The notes beneath the pieces were generated by a model. The model had not been told where the DNA came from and made no database searches. It worked only from the letters and a program-made list of their open reading frames with translations. Position numbers and translations under genes: made by a program. A stretch of DNA of 64,000 nucleotides, taken from Euonymus europaeus (taxonomy: Eukaryota > Streptophyta > Magnoliopsida > Celastrales > Celastraceae). Each line of letters opens with the position of its first letter. The first letter of the stretch is position 1. Where the stretch lies: the NCBI GenBank assembly GCA_963580455.1, contig OY756975.1, positions 147,501-211,500 of the forward strand, read 5' to 3'. Below are positions 57,357-64,000 of this stretch, one piece after another.

Positions 57357-58387
57357 CGTCAAATAAAACTCAAGCAAGAACCGTTTCTCCTTCCCTTGCT
57401 TCTTATGAAAGCGATTCCTAACACCGGTTATTTGAAATGGCAGGGGATACCGCTATTCCACTTATTTTACGATCATATCTCTTTCAACTTGAGGAATTTC
57501 TTTGAAAGAAGAGACAAGAGCAGTTACGCCTTTTTCTAATCCCGGATAAGCAGCTATATCGATTCCTAACAGTAAGAGGATTGGCAAATCTTTCTTTGCT
57601 TAAAACACAGGAGAGCTAACTCGATGATCGACCAAGCCAAAAAATGGCATCGGTTTTTCCTAGACCTCAAAGACTGGCACCTCCTCTTCATCTGCATCTG
57701 AAAACAGTGGTTAGGCCTTACCGGGACCTTCCTTCTTTTCGCATCTCATCTCTGGCTTAGTATAGTCCTTCGTATCTTCCTTTCCCTCTTTAGTTTCAAT
57801 GCTCAATGGCAGTTATCTTTAGAAAGAGTAGGGGGATGGATTTCCTGGGATGTCGATTCTGTAATCAAGACAAAGCAAGACACCCACGCCAAGATCGATG
57901 AAAATAGAAGCCTTCTTATTTTTTCATTTTTTTATAGATAGGACAGGTAAGAGAGAAGACCGGTTACACCGAGAGGAAAAAACCACACCTTGATCTGTCA
58001 TTCCTTCCGTCGATCAGGTTGAACTAGTTGAAAAGAAAAGGCTGGGTTGCCCCTTGGGTTGGGATAAGTTGAATCAGTTTTTTACTTCTATTTGAACTAC
58101 TCCGAATTTCTTGCACTCACAGAAGACCCATTCAACAAGTGCTAATGCAGTCGGTCACATCTTCTCTGTCAGAGGATAAAAGAGCAGCTAGCCTCCTTGG
58201 TTGGGGTCGGTTCTTTCCCTCAAAAAGAATTGAAGTCGGATTCGCTAGCCTTTGGGCTTAGTTAAGACTTCTTCCCTCTTGGCTTAGTTGAACAGGAGCA
58301 CTCTGGACTGTCGAAGCGATGGGAGCTACCTGGTGTGGCTGCTGATTTGAATGTTGTTGGGATAAAGGATTTTTTTTTTCTTGCCGA
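57357..58387. other. Unassigned spacer
   Basis: No gene was recognised. The minus-strand frame 58258-58521 (Gln/Ser/Pro-rich) has no known domain. Confidence 0.45.
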
Positions 58388-58999
58388 GTGGAGCACAGGA
58401 GTCTTGCTTCCGAGGTGGTTGACTCTGAACTTGAGATTGCTGGTAGGTTTGGGAGTGGAACTTTATTTTCTGAGAAGCAGGTTGTTGCTGCTGGGTTGTC
58501 ACAGCTTGGACGTTGTTCCATCTCCCCCTACGTCTCCTTTGGTTGCCTTGAAGTTGCTGGGGAAGAGGGTATTCAATGGGCTATGAATCCGGATATTTTC
58601 CCCTTTACGGAACTGAAACTGAGATTCAAGGATTTTTGCCGACTCAAGCGGGTAATCCTTATTAGTCAAGCTTTGTCTCCCGAATGGGAATTGGATCCGT
58701 CCAAAGGGAAACTTATTATCAATCTCAATCTGTATTTATTAAAAGTGGTTTTGTATTCGTATATGGGCGAGATAGTGCTTTTACCTTTTATTGGGTCATT
58801 AATGCATCAATGGAGTCAACTCAATCTTCCGTTTTTTTATAAGTTGGTCGGCCTTGACGTATATATACTATATTGCAGTTCCCACCTCCGTGTGTATTGC
58901 GTCTTTGCTCCAATCCGGTCAACGAAGTTCACTTCCTTTCCTGCCGCCGAAGGAACCTGTGCCTTTGCCGCTGGTGCTACTTCAATGGATTATGGGTAA
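58388..58999 (+). CDS. Unclassified open frame, 203 codons (longest in the window besides transposon parts)
   Basis: This intact ATG-started frame has a Ser/Gly/Glu-rich N-terminal third ('SEVVDSELEIAGRFGSGTLF'), a charged middle ('FTELKLRFKDFCRLKRVIL') and two hydrophobic stretches ('LLKVVLYSYMGEIVLLPFIG', 'YKLVGLDVYILYCSSHLRVY'). The middle part overlaps the block also present at 25.1 kb, where the frame is broken. No known family is recognised. It could be a chimeric mitochondrial frame of the kind sometimes linked to male sterility, or chance. It lies directly upstream of the HD-ZIP fragment. Confidence 0.3.
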   Translation: MEHRSLASEVVDSELEIAGRFGSGTLFSEKQVVAAGLSQLGRCSISPYVSFGCLEVAGEEGIQWAMNPDIFPFTELKLRFKDFCRLKRVILISQALSPEWELDPSKGKLIINLNLYLLKVVLYSYMGEIVLLPFIGSLMHQWSQLNLPFFYKLVGLDVYILYCSSHLRVYCVFAPIRSTKFTSFPAAEGTCAFAAGATSMDYG

Positions 59000-59345
59000 A
59001 TGTTCACTATTGTCTCTCAAATAGGAAGGGATTCCGGGATTCTTAATTTCTAACGGGATCCGCCTTTGCTTGTGTCTCCACCAGTGCCCATGCCTATGCC
59101 TCAAGTAAATAAATAAGCTTTCGAAATGATGGGTCGGTTGTGGATAGAGAGGTAAGGATCCGTATCAGGTCGGGATGCCGCTCTTAGTGTGGTACCTCTA
59201 GGGTTGGCTGCTCTCGACCCCTAAGGAGAGGTAAACGAATGCTCTTCTAATTTGTACCTAAACCCTAGTTAGTTCCTGCTACCTATGCTGCTTTCCCTGC
59301 TGATAGGTGATCAACGGAGACTAGTGCTTTTGCTGTTGTCTCTGC
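58570..59345 (+). repeat. Duplicated block, long copy (partner at 25135-25515)
   Basis: Shares at least six ordered phrases with 25.1-25.5 kb, including 'tcaatgggctatgaatc', 'actgagattcaaggattttt', 'tcaagtaaataaataagctt' and 'gaggtaaacgaatgctcttc'. It contains extra sequence near 58690-58920 and around 59000-59090. The tail (about 59305-59370) translates as '[14 protein letters not shown]', the style of the Ser/Ala/Val family. Confidence 0.85.
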
Positions 59346-59389
59346 CACAGCAGCCTCTGCTGCTTTCTTTGGATGCTCCAACGTGTGCC

Positions 59390-59672
59390 GCTCGTAAGTG
59401 GGACATTTTATCCACTGGCAGCCCAATACAAGAGATGGTCCATATTGCCAAAGGCCATAAACAAGGCAACTGTCTTTCTCTCCTTCGTGCTAGTCCGACT
59501 AATGCGAATGAGAGCAGCATGCTGATATTGCAAGAGACATGGACAGATGCCTCTGGCTCATTCCTTCTTTATGCACCAGTTGACATACCATCTAACAATG
59601 TGGTGATGGGCGGTGGTGATCCTGCCTATGTCGCTCTCCTACCATCAGGATTTGCAATTCTTCCCGATGAGC
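59390..59672 (+). pseudogene. Nuclear HD-ZIP class IV homeobox gene fragment
   Basis: The frame '[20 protein letters not shown]', '[10 protein letters not shown]', '[20 protein letters not shown]', '[20 protein letters not shown]', '[14 protein letters not shown]' is the conserved region between the START domain and the C-terminus of plant HD-ZIP IV transcription factors (GLABRA2/ANL2/PDF2/ROC relatives), which act in the nucleus to control epidermal identity. No homeodomain, zipper or START domain is present. The match fades after 'PDE', though the open frame runs on to 59881. Upstream it joins abruptly to the duplicated block. There is no stop or frameshift inside the matched 94 codons, suggesting a fairly recent transfer or one short exon. 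Confidence 0.88.
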
Positions 59673-60879
59673 GATCCAGCTATGGTCGGCCTAAGAACTG
59701 CAATGGGACAATGGTGAAGGCGGGCGATGATCTATCTGCAATTTCGTTCGTTGATCCATCCGCTCATCCCTACTCAGAAGGGAATGATGTCCAGAGAAAG
59801 GAATATACATCCACCCTACCACCCTTCATTGGGGTGAGAAAAGCATCCGTTCCTGGATCCGATACTAGCTTTTCACATTAAAAAAAATTACTTGCCGAAT
59901 CAAGATCTTATTTTCCTCCTAAACCCACTCCAGCCCTAGGGCTACTCTAGACTTCGGTTCTTCGCCGGACACCACTGCTCAAATGGGAGCTGAGCTGTCC
60001 CTTTTGACTTCTCCATGTTACAAGCAGTTGAGCTACTCGCGACCAGGGGGGGATGACCCACCTAACGAATTCACGTTTTCCGAAAGGAAAAACAGACAGG
60101 GTCTTGAAAAGGCCTACCCCACTTTTTTTAGGGCAGGAGATGTTGAAGTAGCGCATGAAGTAGTCTCTATCTCCCGGTCGGAGACAAGGGATGGATGTCG
60201 CTAGGCTAGGTCATCAACTCTATCATTGCTTTCATTACCCCTACAACGATCACTAAATACAGATATGTGCTACTACTATCCCGATGCTGCGAAGCTAGGT
60301 GGTGCTATTATGGCGGGGGAAGGGTCTACTTCTGCTCCGAAGCGATTCTTCGTTTCCGTTGAAAGCAAGGGCGTTAAGGCTTTCCTTCTCAGATGGGGCC
60401 TAAGGACTCTTTTCTCGGCTGGTACTAGAATATGCATGTAAGGAGCGCATTCACGAGCACTAGCTTTCCTGGCTTGGGGGAGTATTGAAGTAAGCTATCC
60501 CACTAATGCAATTCGATGCTTCCTGCGTCTAAGGAAAGTATGGTCAATCAGTCGAAGACTCCCTCAAAGCCCCTTCTCGAGACACTCTTTCTTAGTCCCT
60601 TTGCCTTCTCCTTTTCGATACCATCTCTTATTTCCCCTTAGATGTCACTTCCTCTATCAAATCAAAGAGCGGCTATTCACCATCAGGAAAGACAGTAAGC
60701 CAAGGAAAGGAAGAACTTCACTTCGACGCTGGCATAATGGATTCAAAACCAAAAGCACTAGGAAGAGAATGCAAGTTTGGAAGGAAGGATTAACCTGATT
60801 GATTGACCTAAGGAAAGCAAGGAACTTCTAACCCTAAGGCTTATGGAATTGATGCTTGAAAGCGCTAGGCCCTTTTTGA
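59673..60879. other. Unassigned spacer
   Basis: No gene was recognised. A short frame at 60226-60441 ('VESKGVKAFLLRWGLRTLF') has no known relatives. The plus-strand frame 60601-60798 is basic and unclassified. Confidence 0.45.
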
Positions 60880-62010
60880 AAAAGGAATTGATAGAGGAGA
60901 GGTTGGATCAATAGCAATAGTTCAGATAGCCACGAATGGTGGTCATTTTAGCAACCTTGGGCAAATGTTTTCCCTATCTTTAAAGGGGTTCGACTCAAGA
61001 TTCTTGAAGGAATCCTTTAGCTACTAATCTAGCTTTGTATCTCTCTACCGAGCCATCTGCTTTATGCTTGATCTTGTAAATCCACTTGCAGCCAATGGCT
61101 TGTTTCCCTGCAGGAAATGAGACTCAGTTTGATTCTTTTTTTCCTGGGCATTGATTTCTTCCTGCATAGCATCTCTCCAGCAAGAATGATTGAAGGCTTC
61201 AGCAAATGATTCAGGTTCATGAGAAGATTGAACTGACATGAGGTAAGCTCGATGTTTTGGGGAAAACGATTCATAAAAAAAGAAAAAAATCCTTCAACAG
61301 GATAAGAAACTTGAAAGGATCGACGAACCTGAGAGAGGGATCCAGAATCTGAAGAAGCGACTGGAAGGGAAGCCACTGGGCTAGACTGCTGATCTTCTGG
61401 AGTAGTCTTACCCAGTGTAGGCTTGCTTCGCACAGGCTACACAAGCTAGGGAAACATACTGTAATCGCCGCCGAGAAGAAACATGCTGTGCCGGGTGACT
61501 GGAATCCTCTGAGGTCAGCTGAACAGGCGGCAGAAGATGCTGGCCTGAAGAGTGAGGCTAGGCTGATCCGTAACATCAACTGCAGAAGAATGAGGTTCGA
61601 GTTGATGAACAGGAGAAGGCCGCAATACATCTCCATCACCATTCTCCCCCGGGGCTGATTAATTAGGTTAAGGAAAATATGAGGCGACCTCATTAAAGAG
61701 AAGATTCAAAGAGAATCTTCGTCTCTTGGATTTCACGTCATAGTATCTATACCCGAACTGAGCATATCCAAGAAAGACACAAGTGGTTTCCTTGGGGACA
61801 ATTTTTCTCTTAACTGCGGAGGAATATGAACAAAACACGTGTATCCAAACACTAGCAAATGCCTATGGTGCTGCCCCAGTAAGAAGTTAGTGAGGTGCCG
61901 CTGCAGCTTATTCCCTCTCTCTTCCCCCCCAAAAAAAAGGAGAGAGATGTCCCGTCCCTTCTTTATGCACATCCATATACATAGCCAGACACAAAGGTGT
62001 ACAATCCGGT
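60880..62010 (-). mobile_element. Ty1/copia remnant: integrase C-terminus to reverse transcriptase
   Basis: Reading the minus strand from 62010: 'LTNFLLGQHH' and 'LVFGYTCFVHIPPQLREKLS' (integrase C-terminal part with the usual 'VFGC.C..H.P...R.KL.P' pattern); a Ser/Pro/Gln-rich linker including 'KTTPEDQQSSPVASLPVA'; then 'HEPESFAEAFNHSCWRDAMQ', 'EEINAQEKNQT'-like residues, broken copies of the 'GCKW.YK.K' region, and '[15 protein letters not shown]'. It ends with 'VAKMTTIR', the 'FAPVAKMTTIR' motif, at about 60940-60880. Many frameshifts and stops occur. Gag, the integrase core, the RT catalytic core, RNase H and LTRs are absent. Confidence 0.9.
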
Positions 62011-62574
62011 TCAAATCTGCGGTTCTTTAAGTTCATTCACTGTAGGTTCTCTTACTTGCTCTAGTGGCTGGCAAAGGCCAACCGAGAGGGGAGAACGAAT
62101 GGCTCAGGAATCGACTGGTTCCGAGCGGACTTGTGGAGCTGCTGCTTGGATTATCGTAGAATAAGAGGAGCCGTCTTAGGAAATGACTAAACTTAAAAGA
62201 CAGATGCCGCCGCTGCGAGGCGAGGGAGTAACTTGTCTGGTTTTGCGGTGCACTCACTCCCGTTACGAGAATGAAATGACGCCCCAGCTCGACTCGAGAC
62301 CAAGACTCCTTACAACTCGCACCAATAGCGGCACTGAGCGGCCGGAGATTGATTAAAAAGGCAGCCCAGCCAGCCCGCCCCTTTAGTGATTGTGATCAAG
62401 AGCACACACTGGACCTGACCCACTAATCATCATCTGGCGCGAAGCAAAAAGAAGGGTCCCCCCTTCCTTTCCAGTCCTGCCGCCCCTCCCCCCCCCCCCT
62501 AGCCGCCTACCTACTCGTGCTCGTAGCTCGATCGGAGGTCAAGAGTGTGGTCCGGCGGAAAAACAGAAGTCGTC

Positions 62575-62619
62575 CGTATCAAGTGATACGTGAATTGCTC
62601 AGTAGTGCTTCGCCACTAC
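62575..62619. other. Two consecutive hairpins just upstream of trnG
   Basis: Hairpin 1: CGTATCA (62575-62581) pairs with TGATACG (62584-62590), leaving a 2-nt loop or, more likely, 6 bp with a 4-nt loop. Hairpin 2: GTAGTG (62602-62607) pairs with CACTAC (62614-62619) around CTTCGC. They end 8 nt before the tRNA 5' end and could influence 5' processing by RNase P, or simply be mobile short palindromes. Confidence 0.65.
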
Positions 62620-62627
62620 CGTAGCTG

Positions 62628-62699
62628 GCGGAAATAGCTTAATGGTAGAGCATAGCCTTGCCAAGGCTGAGGTTGAGGGTTCAAGTCCCTCCTTCCGCT
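62628..62699 (+). tRNA. trnG: tRNA-Gly (GCC), native mitochondrial type
   Basis: This reads glycine codons GGC/GGU. It begins 'gcggaaatagcttaatggta' and ends 'ccttccgct'. The acceptor stem pairs GCGGAA with TTCCGC, with an A-C mismatch at the seventh pair. The D-arm is GCTT/GAGC with the GG of the D-loop; the anticodon stem TAGCC/GGCTG closes a TTGCCAA loop with anticodon GCC at 62660-62662. The T-arm is a perfect GAGGG/CCCTC stem around TTCAAGT. The sequence agrees with trnG-GCC of other angiosperm mitochondria as I know it and is not the plastid form. CCA is not encoded. It is the only intact conserved gene recognised in the window. Confidence 0.97.
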
Positions 62700-64000
62700 C
62701 CTGGCTTCGTCGTTTAGTGGTAACGAGTAGAGTGCATAAGCCCCTTTAGAGATAGGGGCGAGCAGCAAGCAGCCCCTTGTATAAGGTTCCAAACCTATCT
62801 GACTAAAAAAAAAAAAGAAAGGGGCAAGCCAAAACCTACTCAACACAAGTAGCTGGCTTTTCAGCCGTTGCGCGCTAGCGCGCTTCTGTTTTTCAGTAGG
62901 CTTCTTCTTATTTTTTTCCCATAAATAAAGAAAGTAGGGGTTCTAATCTAATTATAATATAAGTAGCGCGCTAGCGTTTTCCCTTACTAGTAAAGGGGCT
63001 TCTAGTTGTAGCGCGCAGTGTACTAGTGAATAGGAAAAGCGGATTGAGATTACTAATGACGGATGGAGGTTGAGGATAGAACATGTTCGGTGCCTCGCCC
63101 TTGTCTCCTTCGCCGGAGACTGCAAATGATGGGAATCCTATCGATAAAGAAGAGGCATAGGCATCGCCTCTCGATCCAATCCGTCTTCCCTAGCCTCCCC
63201 AACACACTCTTGACACGAAAGAAACCTCCCGCCATAGCCATAGAGAAGAGATCTAAAGTCTGGGTCCCCTCGATCACCCTTCCCTTGAACCTGAACTGGT
63301 CGAGAGAGATGAACCCGCACCACATTTTCTAACCTTCGAACCGAAACCCCCAACTAGAGATGGAATTCCAGAACCTAAACAACTCAGTTGAGAGCTCCGT
63401 GACTGGTTCAAGAGAAGGTCCACCAATGATTGATAGGCCATTCCCCCCTATCTGTCTCTTGATCCCTCATTCAACTAATCCGTTGTTACTGATTCATTCA
63501 AGGCATAGACTCCCCACTTCTTTGTCTTATTAGCGCAGGTGTTCGTCAACGAGAAAAGCCGCTGAACTTAAGACTCGAGTTGAGAAAGAGGGCTAGGCCC
63601 AGGAGAGGAGGGCCTTCAGGGACTGGGGAAGACGGGTGGATTATAGAGCTAGGGGCGGATCGAAGGTTTGTCCATTGGGATTGGGCATGGGCGAGCCTCT
63701 CCAGCATTAAAAAAGAAAGAAAAACTTCTCCCATCGCATCATTAACCGGTGTAGGATTAAAGATCAGGTCCAGGATTCGAGTCAAATCTACCTTCCCTCT
63801 CATCTCAGGTTGGGTTGAGGCAAGGAAAAAAAAAAAATGTTCGTTGTTCAATATCTCGGCTGCTCCAGAAGTTGGACTAGCTGCTCCTCCGACCCGGGGT
63901 GGATTCTAGGGGAAGGGCAGAGCCTCACCTTGCGGTAGGAAGGTGTTCGTTGCTGGGACGGGTTCAAACTGGACTGAAGGGAGGAGGAATTAAAGACTCT
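62700..64000. other. Spacer downstream of trnG
   Basis: A D-arm-like 'tcgtcgtttagtggtaacga' (about 62707) and a T-arm-like 'aaggttccaaacct' (about 62785) are too far apart and too imperfect for a second tRNA. Overlapping opposed frames at 63053-63353 and 63546-63909 match nothing I recognise. Confidence 0.5.
62870..62976. repeat. GC-rich palindromes (gcgcgctagcgcgc type)
   Basis: A perfect 14-nt palindrome, gcgcgctagcgcgc, lies at 62870-62883. A related 'agcgcgctagcg' with an 8-nt palindromic core lies at about 62966-62976, and 'agcgcgcagtg' follows near 63010. They stand out in an AT-rich surrounding. Such sites form cruciforms and can be recombination or RNA-end signals. Confidence 0.7.

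Noticed and set aside
62700..62810. Second tRNA after trnG
   Set aside because: D-arm-like and T-arm-like strings exist but the spacing, anticodon arm and acceptor stem do not fit.
1..64000. CRISPR array, operons or bacterial origin
   Set aside because: No regularly spaced identical repeats, no ribosome binding sites with tightly packed genes, and clear plant organelle and nuclear signatures.

Overview
This window looks like intergenic and accessory DNA from an angiosperm mitochondrial genome. The anchors are one intact plant-mitochondrial tRNA-Gly(GCC) gene (62628-62699), a fragment matching the 3' end of mitochondrial 18S rRNA (10940-10985), a rearranged piece of plastid 16S rRNA (11108-11206), and many decayed pieces of plant nuclear DNA. 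No complete respiratory, ribosomal-protein or cytochrome-maturation gene was recognised in 64 kb, so this is a gene desert. The unusual density of short diverged repeats recalls the highly repetitive mitogenome reported for waterlily (Nymphaea), but the species cannot be fixed from the sequence.

Layout. 1-8 kb: unassigned sequence with a short direct repeat and a proline-rich open segment (5621-5878). 8.2-9.6 kb: Ty3/gypsy remnants (gag zinc knuckle, then an RT/RNase H boundary segment). 10.2-11.2 kb: a tRNA-like hairpin on the minus strand, the rrn18 3' end and plastid rrn16 pieces. 13.9-24.4 kb: a long tract with recurring short phrases such as 'agtttcatccgc', whose plus-strand translation is Ser/Val/Glu/Ala-rich. 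24.4-31.9 kb: three LINE fragments (24.5, 29.0 and 30.2-31.9 kb), a Ty1/copia RT fragment (28.5 kb, minus) and one copy of a duplicated block (25.1-25.5 kb). 32-38 kb: mostly unassigned, ending in a copia gag fragment (37.8-38.1 kb, minus). 38.7-41.1 kb: a second tract of the 'tttcatccg' family. 42.1-43.2 kb: a possible copia gag scrap and a nuclear gene fragment of the MMD1/MS1-like PHD-finger family that still carries a spliceosomal-type intron. 43-53 kb: unassigned except for repeats and a related low-complexity tract at 48.6-50.9 kb. 53.1-54.4 and 57.0-57.4 kb: strings of open, Ser/Ala/Lys/Glu-rich segments. 55.0-55.3 kb: LINE 5' part (minus). 58.4-59.7 kb: the longer copy of the duplicated block and an HD-ZIP class IV homeobox gene fragment. 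60.9-62.0 kb: a copia integrase-to-RT remnant (minus). 62.6 kb: two hairpins, then trnG, then GC-rich palindromes.

How it fits together. Only trnG has clear present-day function. The rest is a record of DNA capture: plastid DNA, nuclear retrotransposons of three classes and genomic pieces of at least two nuclear regulatory genes. This is overlaid by a dispersed decayed repeat family that may descend from a repetitive Ser/Val/Glu-rich reading frame. That last point is the main candidate for something not previously described, and it rests on reading the sequence by eye.
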